From Imbricaverruca yamaguchii (Eukaryota; Arthropoda; Thecostraca; Neoverrucidae): 64,000 bases of DNA. Both the position numbers and the translations under genes were made by a program. Of this stretch, positions 11,904 through 24,965 are shown piece by piece (the first letter of the stretch is position 1; every line of letters begins with the position of its first letter). The notes below the pieces were generated by a model. It saw nothing but the letters and a program-made list of their open reading frames with translations. It made no database searches and was not told the DNA's origin. The stretch spans positions 1-64,000 of the forward strand of contig JAOTOL010001191.1 in NCBI GenBank assembly GCA_034440575.1, written 5' to 3'.

Positions 11904-12720
11904 TTAGCCCGCGCCGTCTTTACGGTCAGATCCTCACACCCCGTCTCGGGGGGGATAGTAACCCCCTCTAAAATCCAAGCTAGGCGTCACACGAAAACGA
12001 AAGAGGTGTCATCGGAAAGCGCTCGACGAGTAGGGTCCGGATCCACCCCACAAAACAATTTCCCCCTAAAAATGACGTAACTAGGGGGGGATAGATTTTC
12101 ACGACTTTTCACGGCTTACATGTTTTTGGCTCTGTGGATATTCGAAAAAAAAATAATTATTTGGAATCAGAAAAGGACAGCGAAATTTACCAGCGCCATA
12201 ACAATTTTTACCCCCCACATTTTTTTTTCAATTTCATAATTTTGAGTTTTAAAGTTTTCTTTAATTTTCCTTTTATAGCGGATAGAGCAGACCGAGAAAT
12301 GTTGTTGGAAGTCAACTTACTTTGATAAAGAATGCTTACTTTAGCCAGAATATTATATTTGAAGTGCAAGAGGCAAATATGGAAAATTTATGTGTAGTCA
12401 AAAACGGAAAATGAGAAATTCCTCTCGTACTTTTGTTGCACCCATAAAAATAGGAAAATGCTGAAAGTTTGAACAAAATATCTGTATCCGTTAAAGCGTG
12501 ACGACTGATTTAACTTTTTTTTAGGTGACCTCACTTGACCTTGACTAACTCGTTGACCCTATATGACCTGACTTACAAATTTTGACATAACATGCCAAAT
12601 TGATGTGGAAAAAGGTACACAGAATTTTGGCGCGCTGCCACGCGCCGTTCGTTCACTATCCGCGAAAAACCTGAGGTGGAGGCCGTTGAAGACCCCCCAC
12701 CCCGAGACAGGACGGGTTAA
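11904..12720 (+). mobile_element. TTAA-type MITE, family 1, copy 1 (full length)
   Basis: Full-length ~0.8 kb non-coding element. It starts TTAGCCCGCGCCGTC and ends GACGGGTTAA (12717-12720), so the termini are inverted repeats flanked by TTAA with one substitution on the left. A G-run/C-run hairpin lies about 40 bp inside each end. The interior has signature blocks CGAAAGAGGTGTCATCGGAAAG, TTTAATTTTCCTTTT, CCGTTAAAGCGTGACGACTG and TTGACCTTGAC. TTAA targets and a CCC start are characteristic of the piggyBac superfamily. There is no transposase frame. Confidence 0.85.
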
Positions 12721-15700
12721 CCTAGTGCCACTGATGGAGGCTTCCTTAGCGTAGGACCACTATCATCGAAAAACATGCTGTGTTTGAGACAAAAAGTTGT
12801 GGGGAGACAAATGATTGCGAGGCACAGTATCCTACTGAATAGTCATTGTGTTCAGTTCGCGTTTGGGCGAAAATTGTCAAGTTTCTAGTCTCCTATTGTG
12901 GAATTTGTGGGGTGATATCCCCCGCAGCTGCCACAATATTTATGCCAAGGTAGAGGAGCTAAGGCCTACGATATCGTTAATATTATGCTAAGATCATACC
13001 TGCATTTTCTAATTGAAAATAGCCTGAAAATACCGAAGGACCCATCCACCCACATGCTTCTCTTCTCAGCCCTTAAGTCCGTACTTGCTTGTGTCATTTT
13101 CCGAGAGAACTTCATTCACAATGGCGTAGCCAGGTTTCCGTTCTGGGAATTCTGCGAACCGCAAGGGCTATCAGTCCAGTGAAGGTTAAGCTAAAAGTTG
13201 TCAATGTCATACGGTTTTTTGTTAGGAGCGTAGAAAATATACTTTGCTCGATTCGGATTTGATTTGAATTCGTAACGAACTTGACGTTTTATAATTTAGT
13301 CGTGCAACTGTATCATCATTGTTAGCTTTGATCGTGGACGCCGCCACTTCTGGGGCATTTGGGATCCATGCTCCATCTGCCATTACTTGATGGGGTCTGA
13401 TCAATTTCGGGAAAATGCGGTATTTGACAAAAACCTGACAATGGAAACCTGACGCCAACATTTGGGTGGGTCCAGTTCACTGGAGGATACAGCTAACCAA
13501 TTGACGGGCCAAACCGCCCCATTTTCATTGCAACCTACAACCAAAATAATGGATGGAGTAGTTAGAAGAAAAAAACTTTTAGTGTGGCCCAACACATGGA
13601 TGCAGTGTGATTCCCAATTTGGTTGATAAAACCCTCCTCACATGGCCCCACGTTGAGAGAACAAAGTGTTGGTGGGGCGGAGGTAAATGTGGTCGGACTG
13701 AGACTACACCAAGGATGTAGGAACTCAGTCTTAGCATATGGCCTCATTTTTTCTCGGATTTATTGCACTTCACATTGAACTTGGGAATTAACGACATGAA
13801 AATCTACAGAAATCATTACAAATGATGAATACTTGACGGCAGTAGCAATGACTGAGCATTGCACAACTTTAGGTCCCGACCTTTGTGCACAAGGGTGTGC
13901 CCCTAACAGTCAAACAAAAATCCTTCTGGATGCATCTTCCTTCAATTGCCCTTGATAACGTAAGTATGCATACAAAATTGCACGTCGATCCAACAAAATG
14001 TAGAAGTGACGACAAAGGTAGTCTATTTGCTACCGTAGCCTACGGGTTCTAAATAAAAATGTTCGTGGTCCCGTAGCAGGTTTTATACAAGAGTGCTGAG
14101 GAATCGACTTTAACACATTATGTGTATCGAAGTTTCGTCGGTTTTTAGCGAACCTGTGAACGTTCCATGGCTTAAATTGTTACGTCATCTGCTTGGTTTC
14201 AGATCCTCGTTCTAGGTAGTGACAACGTACACTATGCATGACAAAACGTGTGCATAACGGTCATGGGTAAAGGCGGACAGCTGTCCCCATGGCATGCTTC
14301 CTGTTGCGCACAATGGATGTCGGCAACTGGATGAGCCCCAGCACAACCCCACTGCATGTGCCGACTTTGGGGCATGCTTTCTGAAATTGCTCGCGATATC
14401 GCGCAAGGTGCAAGAACAAGTGGATAACTTAGCAATCGTAATTCGTGCCACTTGTATAGGCATACAAAAAAGGGATGAAACGTGAATGTATATGATCTGT
14501 GGAGGTAATTTCTTTAGCTATCTTATTAAAAAAGTTGCAACGAGCCAGGATCCTTGGATATAAGCCTCGTAAGGTGGAGTGACAGCAAGCGAAATTTGTG
14601 ACGACGTCTATAGTGTGTCGGATCGACAATAATTATGTGCGAAAATTTGTCTTGCTAATGATGATCAAAGCAAAAAGTAACCCGAGGGATTTAATTTTCC
14701 GGTTGTTTGTCTCGGTTGTTGTAATTTTCGTTTGGTTTTCCGGCTTATTGTGACACCTTATTGCGCACGTAAATATTGGTATTTTCTTTAGACATGCCGG
14801 TTTCGGCGCATTCTACGTGGGTTCTTCAGATAATTCCAAATGGAATCAGAGGGTTCTGCTGATGTTTGTATGCGTTTCATAGTAGGTGTATCATTGCCAC
14901 GCGAAGTCTTTAAACAAAGGCACCACCTTCAGGAATTTCGCGTTTAAGCAAAGGAAGCTCAGCTGACTAATTTTTGTTTCGTTCAGGCGCACGCGAAACG
15001 CACAGAAAAGGTAAACGTCTGGTTTGAACAGGCTTCTATGGATAATATTGCATCCTCCATAGTTTGGTGTGCTGCTATAAGAACACACCATATTTAGCAA
15101 TCTTTGTGACTCTCGAAAAGTCAGATTACCAAGCCCAGCGTGTTTGTCAGCAAAATCATGGTGTCTAAAATTAAGACCAAGCAAAGGTTTAGCGCCAACA
15201 TGCCCACTGCCAAATCGTCCTGTGCTCAGGCTATTGGAGCGATCGGGATGACGCTGCCCACTTTCATGGGGCTACTCAGCACCAGAGGTTCTAAATAGAG
15301 GGAGGGACACTTGGGCATGTGCCCCCCCCAATCCAAAGATGTGTGACGACTCTCTGACCGGGGAAAAACACCCACGATAGACTGCAATGCACCACGTCCC
15401 CCAAACAGTGGCTCCCATCCGAGGAAATGGCGCCCCTTCAAACGATTCCAAGCGCCCCTAATTACAAAGAGTTGTACGCCTTGATGAAAGAACAGCATGG
15501 TCTGAGCTTGGCGTTGATATGCGGTAATTGCTCCGAATGGTGGCTCTTTAAATGTTTGGGAACATTTCTGTGCTTGTCCCGTTTGGAGTCAAGGGCCGAT
15601 GATCTTGCCCTCAAATTTGTTTCAAGATACGCAAAATCAGATATACATGAACGTACTACAGTTTCGTGTCAATGTGTCACCTCATTCGGCAGCTATCCCG

Positions 15701-16439
15701 GGAAAACTTGAGGAGGTGGGGCGGGACTCTCGAGAGCCTCACCCTGGTCCGGAGAGAGTACTACATGAACGCAATGCCAGTATTCCACTACAAGCATAAG
15801 TAAAAGATAAACAGTGGTTTTCTACGCTTCCTCGAAAAGTTAACTCGTAAAATCTACGAATTGCATGACCTCTTCTGTGCACCATGCTGCTAAATATGCC
15901 ACAACATGTCCTCACTTACTTGTAATTTGGGTATAATCGTCGTCATTTTGGTATCAAATGAGCCTCTAGGAAAATAGTATGGTATTAAATGGGTAAAGGG
16001 ACCTTCGCTAAATGCATGAGTGATTTTATTTCCTTGGCGGGAGTACCCCCTATATCATTATGTCTTACACAAACTGATATGGGATAATACATTTTCTCCC
16101 AAATATTTCATTTTTGTTGGAAAACCAGCTCCAAACGTTCAAGATAGCAATCAACGTATCCACAGCTGGAATACATTGTGTAGTGTTATATAAAAAATCG
16201 AAAAGGCTTAGCTGGTTGCGTCAATCCTGGCTTCTTCTGTTTCTCCAAGTCATGATGTTCGCAGTATTTAATAACATCCGGTAGATTTCGCAAGTTAGAA
16301 CCAAAAAAATGTTCCTCAAACTGAGCCCGTTTAATTTGAAAGACCATTATTCACGTACTTCCCATGACACTCCGAAATATATTTGACAAGGCCTTAGCCA
16401 CTATTATAGAAACTATTTAGTACGCAACTCTATATATTC
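12721..16439. other. Unassigned sequence between MITE copies
   Basis: No gene recognised. The segment AATGGCGTAGCCAGG near 13122 resembles a terminus of TIR elements starting GGCGTAGCCAGG, but no partner end is visible. A G-run/C-run block near 15310-15330 may be another MITE remnant. The rest is AT-rich and unassigned. Confidence 0.35.
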
Positions 16440-17256
16440 TTAACCCACGCCGTCTCTCCGGTCAGATCCTCACACCACGTCTCGGGGGGCGGGGCGGATA
16501 GTAACGTTGCACGAAAACGAAAGAGGTGTCATCGGAAAGCGCTCGACGAGTAGGGTCCAGATCCACCCCTGAAAAGAATTTCCCCCAAAGGTGACGTCAC
16601 CAGGGGGGCTAGATTTTCATGACTATTCACGACTTACATTATGTTTTTGGCTCTGGGGAGTTCATTTTGGGGATACATGAAAACACAAAATTTATTTAGA
16701 ATGAGAAAAAGACAGCGAAATCGACCACGGCAATACATTTTTCCTGGCCCCCCAAAAATGAAAATTAAATTTTTTGAAATGGCAGAAGTTTCAGTTTTCA
16801 AGTTTTCTTTAATTTTCCTTTTTCAATGGGTAGAGCAGACCGAGAAACGTTGAAAGTCAACTTGCCCTAATCAAAATGCTTACTTTAGCCAGAATCTTCT
16901 ATTTGAACTGCAATTGGCAAATATGCAAAATGTATATGTAGTCAAAAAACAAAAACAAAATCCAGATACGTTTTGTTGCATCCCTAGAGATAAGCAAACT
17001 CTGAAAGTTTCATTAAAATACCTGTATCCGTTAAAGCGTGACGACTGGTTGAACTTTTTTGGAGGTGACCTCACTTGACGTCGACTAACTCGTTGACCCT
17101 GGACGACCTGACTTCAAAATTTTGAAACCGCATGCCAAATTGACGTGGGAAAAGGCATCACAAATTTGGGTGCGCTGCCGCCCGCCGTTCGTTCACTATC
17201 CGCGAAAAACCTGAGGGGGTGCGGTTGAAGACCCCTCCCCGAGACGGACGGGTTAA
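16440..17256 (+). mobile_element. TTAA-type MITE, family 1, copy 2 (full length)
   Basis: Starts TTAACCCACGCCGTC at 16440 and ends GGACGGGTTAA at 17256, with intact TTAA on both sides. It spans 817 bp, the same as copy 1, and shares all the family blocks. The TTGACCTTGAC box is mutated to TTGACGTCGAC near 17077. Confidence 0.88.
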
Positions 17257-18965
17257 TACTCTGCGGATCATCCTCTTTCTTATTCATGTTATCACTCCAC
17301 AGCTGTGCGATATGAAAACACCGCGCTTCCTTTTGCTTCATTTGTGTAATCTACGATCATGTTGGCCAGGTCTGGCCAGAAGAAAAGGGAAAATTCCTTC
17401 CAAAATCCAGAAGCGGAAGGAGCTTTGTTCTTCATCATGCCTTAGAGCATATATAGATTGCCTTCACTTGTTGACAATTACAGTTCTTTCCATTTTGTAT
17501 AATTCGGGAAAATCTATAGAAGCCAGATAATCGTTGATTCGCCGGTCGCTATGATCTGCATGACATGTTGACTCATATAGTTAAGTAAGCAATGCATTGT
17601 AATATTAAAAAATGTCTGCTGTCGGAAGCTAGCTGCCCGTCTTCTGTTTTCAAAACATTGATGTGTCCTTAGTATTTCATTGGGCACACATACCGAAGAA
17701 GCATTTTGTAGGTATCTAACCCTGTTTATCCATCTCAATCTAGACCATAACTATCAGGTCAAAGATTAATGTTCCTAGAATGCATTTGCTCGATCACGAA
17801 TAGTTGCGTATGGTTGGCAGAATCGTTGGTGGCGTGTCGTTGGTGGTGGTAGTTGCATATTAGTTGGTAGAACTGACGACAAAAGCAGTCAATCCAATAT
17901 TGTTGCAGTCATGTAATGTACTTTCTTCTTTTCTCCTCTGCACGATCTTTTCTTTACGGCTTCTGGTTCTACTGACTCGAATGGCACTCGTGGTCATTTC
18001 TAAATTCAAACGCAAATCGTAAGCATTGTTCCGTTTATGCTGTCGCTAGCATAATTCATTTTTGAGCTCTACGCACACTGCAAATGAAAATCATCTTCGA
18101 GAAGGGTATTTTTAAGTCACCATAATCTAGGTCTCATTGCATATGCGGACAGTATTATTTTTGTATGCATAGGCTGTGGTCCGTACACTGTAACTTATGT
18201 AGATATTCAATTTCACAACTATTGCATTTAGGTGCTGAAGCATATAATTGCCGCCCAAATTCGAATATCACAAAGGTGCATCACATTTTAAGTAAACTGA
18301 TATTCGTGGATGTTTGCCATGAAAAAAAAATCCCAGAATTGCCAGGAATATCTGGCGGCGACGAAACTCCGTTCAATTAATTCAGCAATCAAGAAGTGGT
18401 TACATGTTCAGCAATATTTATGTGTTGCAACATGCATAGTGATGCATACCGATGCATGCATCCTCATCCATGTGTACTGAAAGCCAGGTATTTGTGTTCG
18501 CTTCCATGCTTAGGCGGACATTTGGTCAGGATACTCTGAATTTCAATTATTTTTAGTTTATGCTGACAAAATGGCCAGCCGAAATTAAACCTGGTGTATT
18601 TTGATGGGACATGTTCAGATCTGAGTGTAAACCGAAATCAGTGCATGATAGCCGAAGCCATGCATACACCAACATGACTACTTAAAAGATTCCTGATCGG
18701 ATCCCGTTCTTCAGATGTGGTCACTTATTCACTGCATACATATACATACTATTCACTGAAAACAACCTACATACATATCCGTTTTTCGTCTGGAAGCTGA
18801 CATTATTAAAGCGCGTGGTATTATCCCGACGTACTTAGGCGAATATTTTCTATCATGCAATTAACGGGTAATTTCTGGCCGTGTTTAGTCAGACATGAAG
18901 CTACCTTGCCACAGGTGTGCATAACATTTTACTGAAACAATATATATATATATATATATATATAC

Positions 18966-18998
<33 letters not shown>

Positions 18999-21328
18999 CT
19001 ACTTATTGACTTAACACACTTCATTTTCACTCGCCAGAATACGGAAAGGCGGCAGATTAATGCCTCCTTTGTGGATATGGGATGATGGTGAAGCATCATG
19101 TGGAATTGTTCAGCTCTTACCACACATTTTGTTCGCTTAACTTTAACCCTTTCACGTTCAGGAGCGTATCACATTGCCACCCATTTTTTTATGACCGCGG
19201 AACAAACGTCACTGGTTAGCATGTGGCCGCTTAGTGTAACTCGCGGGGAGGGGGTCTTATTTTTGCGATGCTCGTACTCTCGACTAGAGTTTCCACTTTC
19301 TGGCGCAGTGGCAAGACACGGCAACCCGTAATCCTGGGAACATGAGCCTTTTGCTGTACAATTCCATAATTGTACGTGCCAGTGCCGTGCCAGTGTCGGT
19401 ACTCCTAGTAATAAAATTAAAGTATATATCTAAAATTGTCTTGATGTTGAACTGAATTGTCCAAGATTACCAGGAAAAAGGGCTTAACCAATGATGTGTG
19501 GAATAACTTTGAAACGTAGAGACTGATATGCTGTCCGTGTGTGAAATGTTTTGCATCTCTGGTATTGCTTACTTTCGTCATCAATCATGATTTCCCTCGT
19601 TGTTTAGATGGTCCCTTTTTTATCCCCATGCTTTTTTATGTGCCATCATCCAGCTTGCTGTGCCATGTGTCGTGCGGTGCCAGAACCTGCTGTGCTCGTG
19701 CTACGTCTCATGCCAGTGTTTGGAAGAAAAAGTGAACAACTCTATTCTCGACTCTTATCGGGTCATCCATCAGTGACCTAATCGGGGAGTGACCTGTAAC
19801 CTAGAACACCATTGAGGGATATAATCCCTCCGTACCCATATTCAGGTTTTAATAAATAATTAGCGACAACATTGCGTGCAAAATACCAAAGATAAATTAC
19901 CGTTTGACCCGATGACATCACATGGGCTACTTTTTTGTTTCTTAGCTTTACCTTAGTAATTTCTCTCTTCAGTGCAGGTTAACTTTTGGCTGTATCTTAA
20001 ACGGTTTGTGAGATATATTTAATGCACATTTAAAAACTGCACTAGATGACGTCACCTGATTTGGCGTTCCCCAACTTCGTTAAGTTAGTGGACTGTACCT
20101 CAACATTTTACATGCACATTCATCAATTGTCATGTTATATGATAAATTACCGAAGTGATTCTTTAGACGGATTATGAGTTATTTCAGAAAACCTTAGAGG
20201 GTCTAATTAATCCCTTCACTGCGAGGTCCAAGCCAATGTAAGATATTCATTTGTTACCCGAAGTATACAAATGGGTATTAATCGCGACAGCTGGTCACAT
20301 GCACCACGCTAGCTTTTCTTTCGCTTCGCTAACATTCTCCGTTTGTAAATATTTGAAGAGAAGTAAACCACATCTGTAAAATTTATGGATAAGGTGACAA
20401 AATGCAATGCAATGCAATGTAATGCAAATGTAACGCAAACTGCATCAGTAAACTTTCCGTCTCCTTTTATGTCAGTCTACTGACTTGAAACCTAGCCCTT
20501 CACTTTATTCGGCGACTACTCCGATGGACCATAGCACTAGATGCAACGGATGGCTCTCACCAAAGAACTTAAAATCTCCCCATGCCATTGAATGCTGACG
20601 ACGGATACTGGATGCGGGTAGCGACGAACGCAGCTCAAAGCGGTGGTCTATGCCCTGTTGTGTTCAGCTCCATTTATAAAGAACTGAATGAACGGAATCG
20701 GCCGTCGAATTGGCCGCTGAATGCCACGTTGCATTTGACGGGCGAATCAGCATCTTAAGGCTGGTTTCCTGACAAACACGAGGAGCAGTGCTTATGAATT
20801 CATCCAAGCCATGGCTATTATGTATGAAATGTGTATACAATATTTTGGCAGTGTCAGGGGTACTCCCGCGGTGTCCCCCTTCCTCCGATGCATGCATCCC
20901 TGACGACAGTACTGACATGCACTCGCCTGGACAGGTCCATTCCGAGGTGTGTGACGGGTTGAATTGAACCCCTTCAACCAAATTGAAGCGCACAGCTCCA
21001 ATGGTTTCTTCTAGGACATTCGAAGGTGAACTTAGCGACTAATAAACTTCCTTTGGCATCCACAAGAACATTTTCCATCTTGCTGACATGTTCAGGAAAA
21101 GATGGAAGGAATGGCAGTATATCAGAATCAGGTTTCCTTTCACCATATGTGAGGGATATGTCTCATTCCCATTATTTTTTCCAGAACTTTATCATCTTGA
21201 ATATTGGAGTGGGTTTCCTGCAACAACGTAAAATGATGATAATAATCTATGTTTAGGAATCTGAACGAAGTCATTCGTTGTCAGTGCGACGGATTGAACG
21301 ATAAAACATTAAATCCGGAAGTAATACG
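17257..21328. other. Unassigned AT-rich sequence
   Basis: No gene recognised. Contains a (TA)n tract at 18941-18998. Two TTAAYCCYTTCAC starts (19146 and 20206) may be left ends of another MITE family, but no matching right ends are seen. The frames at 20664-21001 do not resemble a known protein. Confidence 0.35.
18941..18998. repeat. (TA)n microsatellite, two runs
   Basis: Two TA dinucleotide runs separated by a short CATTATA interruption. Confidence 0.95.
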
Positions 21329-22132
21329 TTAACCCTCCCCGTCATTCCGGTCAGATCCTCACACCCCGTCTCAGGAGGGATTCAGTATATACCCCTCCAA
21401 TCTCCAAACCAAACGTCGCACGAAACCGAAAGATGTCTCATTGGAAAGCGCTCGACGAGTACGGCTAAAAACCACCCCAACATCCTACTGAGGGGGTTTA
21501 TGTGGTCACGGTTGACGTCATGTAGGTTCTGTGGAGTTCAATTTCGTTGAGAAAACTTAATTGGAATCAGAATAGAAAGACGAAATTGGCATTGTGCAAA
21601 ATGTTCGCCCACCCAAATATACCAATTGTTTTTATGTTGCTCAATTTTTGGTTCAATTCTTAAATACTTTTTTTATGTTTCTAATAGATAAAACATACCG
21701 AGAGAAGTTGTTTCAGGTAAACGTCGCCTCATGGAAATTGCTTACTTGAGCCACAATTTTCGATTTTAGCCTAAATGGGCAATTATGCTAAGCAAATATG
21801 CCATAAAAAAGCGGAAGTTCAACCATAACTCTGGTGCGTTTCGTTGCGTCCATAAAGAAAATTAAACGCTGAAAGTGCATTCAAATATCTTTACCCGTTA
21901 AAGTGTGACGATTGGTTGAACATTTTTGGAGGTGACCTGACTTGACCTTGACTAGTTCAGCCCCGTGAATGACCCAACTTCAAAATTTCCACGCAAAATA
22001 ACAACTTGATGTAGGAATAGGTATGCCGAATTTTGGCGCGCTGCCGTGCGCTGTTTTTATTTTTGTACTATCCGCGGAAAACCTTAAGGGATGCAAAAAA
22101 CACGCCTCCTCCTCTGAGACGGCGCGGGTTAA
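21329..22132 (+). mobile_element. TTAA-type MITE, family 1, copy 3 (diverged full length)
   Basis: Starts TTAACCCTCCCCGTC at 21329 and ends GGCGCGGGTTAA at 22132, with TTAA on both sides (804 bp). It is more diverged internally than copies 1, 2 and 6 but keeps the terminal hairpin, the TTAAAGTGTGACGATTGG block and an intact TTGACCTTGAC box at 21942-21952. Confidence 0.85.
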
Positions 22133-22289
22133 GATGTAGGCCCAAAGATGTTTCAAAACGTACTTCGCTTACATCTTTATGTGGCGCACGAGACGTTTCT
22201 ACCCTCTGTTGCGCTAACGACCAATTGCAAAGTATATCCATAATAGCTGTCGCAGCTCCTAACCTCCAAGCCTCAGCCCTGTCCTATCG

Positions 22290-22470
22290 CACAATACTGG
22301 TAAAAAATCGGCCTAACCGAAGCGCCAATTCGTTTCCTCAAACGCGTGTGCCGGCCGCCGGCCGCCCGCCGCCAGCCGAGTCGACGGAAGCCAACTCGGC
22401 ACCCTACCGACGACCGGCCCGTCCTGCCTTGCAGCAGGCTGCAAGCATGAGTGGTGTCAAGTTGCAAACA
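22290..22470. other. Short GC-rich block
   Basis: A CpG- and GCCGGC-rich stretch just after MITE copy 3. It could be regulatory, but no core promoter or exon can be recognised. Confidence 0.25.
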
Positions 22471-22742
22471 TGAGCGCGACGCGTCTGCACTGTAACTTTC
22501 GGCTTGCTCACATTTTGTCTAAGTAGTACACACATACACACCTGCTGGACACACACGGTCACATATATGGTCAAAACCGAGGATGGCGAAAAAATCCGTC
22601 TGGAGACTGGTAAGCATATGGCAATGCTTCAGACGAAGTTTGAAAACTAAGGACGTCAAAAATGTCCTCGCTATACACATGACGTCCTCAGTTGTCAGGT
22701 GTGCAAACAGAAAATGGCCTCGGTTTTCACGAAGTACAAGTG

Positions 22743-22819
22743 CACAAACACACACACACACACACGCACGCACGCACGCAGGCACGCACGCACACACGCA
22801 CGCACGCACACACGCGCGC

Positions 22820-22877
<58 letters not shown>

Positions 22878-22884
22878 CACACAA
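22743..22884 (+). repeat. (AC)n microsatellite, copy 2, with CACG variants
   Basis: An AC tract with interspersed CACG units in its first half. Its left flank, CTCGGTTTTCACGAAGTACAAGTGCAC, is the conserved left flank also found at the 33.6 and 43.4 kb tracts. Confidence 0.95.
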
Positions 22885-23014
22885 GAGGTCAATAGTATGG
22901 CATTGGCGAGTGGTTCACCAAGCACGGCAAGAGGTGCCCAATGAATGAAGGCAATGTGTGCTGTCAGTTTGGTATGCGGGGCCCACCCATAGTGTCCCAT
23001 GTTAATTCGCCAAG

Positions 23015-23110
23015 TTTTCCAGGGTCAATTTTCTCACCCTGTCTCGGGGGGGGGTGCATTATAAGCCCCCTGTGAAATTTAGGTACCACCACCCGTCCCA
23101 ATTTCGTCTA
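23015..23110 (+). mobile_element. Left-end fragment related to MITE family 1
   Basis: Contains CTCACCCTGTCTCGGGGGG followed by a C-run (AAGCCCCCT), as in the family 1 left terminus. The remainder does not match, so this is a short remnant or a distant relative. Confidence 0.45.
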
Positions 23111-23292
23111 TTGTGTGCACGGACATGTGGCGCATCTCCTCTGTTCTAAGGAGTTCAAAAATTCTATACGATCTGAAAAAGAGAGAATTAACTATCCGGA
23201 GAGAGAACGGCCTAAATCATCTTTTCTTGTTTGCCCCATTCGCATTCACATATATCATTTTGATTTTTCCGCTGTTGAGCTACCGGTTCCGT

Positions 23293-23338
23293 AAGGGTGC
23301 ACACAGAAGTTACGTCCGACAATTTATGTGTACACCCT
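23293..23338. repeat. Inverted repeat (13-bp arms)
   Basis: TAAGGGTGCACAC is followed about 20 nt later by GTGTACACCCTTA, complementary at 12 of 13 positions. Function unknown. Confidence 0.55.
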
Positions 23339-23399
23339 TACCCTTACGACAAGAACCGTTCGACAGGATTTGAGAAGTGGTGCAGCAAGTTCTAGGGGT

Positions 23400-24539
23400 C
23401 CAGTGTCCTAAAATTATTTCACTATTAACTGTGCGGATGAAGAAAGAAGTTGCTTAGGAATAGTGAAAGATTGGAAGAAAATAAAGGATCGTCACTTAAG
23501 GATTACAAAAGTGGAATGCCTTTCACTTCAGTCGCATGCATTTTACATTGTTTAGCAGTTGTGTGTATAATGACTGCCCACACATGTGGCAAAACGGTAA
23601 AAACCTAAGGCAAGGATGAAATAGCACAATTCCATTAACTGTGAATTTTCAGGCCACATGGTCAATTATTTTACACTGTAGGGGTCTGTGATCCCCTTTC
23701 CTGTATTTTGTTCGGGGGTGGGCACTCAAACACCCACGAGGGCCGTTCACAATTCGCTTGTAAGTGAGGTTCATTCAGATGCTGGAAGACAGCGTGAAAT
23801 ATCGAGTAGCGTCATTGTCACACCGCTTAACTGGCAACATTTAACGTCTGTAGCGTTCACGCCTCTTGTCCTCACTCGGCACTTTTTTTGCCAACGCCGT
23901 ATGGGCACTTCGGTGCCGTTCCGGATATCGCACGAGGCGCACTGAATACTCATACATCTACCGATTGCTGTGCGCTATTATTACACCCATTGCTATGCAC
24001 TGTGTACAGCCGAGATCGATTACCTTCAGGCCTGGCAAGCCCCGGCCTTGAATACCACTATTAGTCTGTCCCGCTGTATTTTCTGCCAGCCGGGCAGACC
24101 AATAGCGGTCTACCCCGTTGTGGTCACTATTCAGCGATACTCGCTGACCTGCGAGTGCACGAAACATACAATTCACGGAACGTTACCTACGTCCGCTCTG
24201 CGTGCTTTTAGAGGGGAATTCTGCAGCGAGCATAGACTGCGTCGGGTGGTTGTTAGCGGCTGGAGCTGCTTTTGTGCCGACCGGAGGGACTGGCCGGCTG
24301 CTTCGTGAGTGCTGTGCACTGGCTGTACAACGGGAACCTGGTCGCATTGCTGATTGTCAGTGGTGGATATGTGGGCTCCAAGCCCCAATACTCAAGGCGT
24401 GAGCACAGAGAGAGGAGAGAGGGGGGCTCGGCCGTGAAGGGCCACTGGATCGATGAAAGGGCACCGGGCTCAAGGAGAGAATTTTGGAGTTTAGGACAAC
24501 ATCGACTGAGTCTGTCATGCAGCCTCAAGCACATTGTCC
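23400..24539. other. Unassigned sequence
   Basis: No gene recognised. The open frames across 23970-24567 occur on both strands and have no family resemblance. Confidence 0.3.
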
Positions 24540-24965
24540 CGGGCCGATGAAGATGACCTCGGGTCAACGGAAGGTGCCCACGGGCAGACGATGAGGACCC
24601 TGTGTTGGGCCAACGTGGGCTTCTAGGCTGACCAATAGGTATCCGATCGTTGGAAGTGCTCCCGGGCTGACGAATGGGCTCCGAACCAATCTAAATGGCC
24701 CCTGGGCTGATGGCGGTGCTCAAGCCGAAGGAAGTCTCATGATTTGATGGGGAGGTCGAACACTTTTGAAAATGGACATCCCGCCTCACGGAAAAGGCCC
24801 TGGATCGTTAATGACGACCCATGAGGCTATGGAGGGGCTCCAGTTGCCGAAGATGACCTCGTGTCATCCGAAATGGCCCCTGGGCCAACCCATAAAGTTC
24901 AAGCCGTACAAGAGTCTGCACTGATGGATGCGGCCCAAGCCGTTGACGACAATTGACAATTGATT
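24540..24965 (+). repeat. Degenerate ~21-bp satellite, third family
   Basis: Units of about 19-22 bp with approximate consensus CGGGCTGACGAAGATGGCCCC run through the block. Examples are CGGGCCGATGAAGATGACCT near 24540 and CGGGCTGACGAATGGGCTCC near 24663. Period and GC-cluster layout resemble the 3.3-6.5 kb arrays, but the consensus differs. Confidence 0.5.

Noticed and set aside
19138..19335. Possible extra MITE starting TTAACCCTTTCACG
   Set aside because: No matching right end was found; a similar start at 20206 hints at a family, but the evidence is too thin to annotate.
20664..21001. Overlapping minus-strand frames resembling a transposase fragment
   Set aside because: No recognisable transposase motif or inverted ends; composition alone is not enough.
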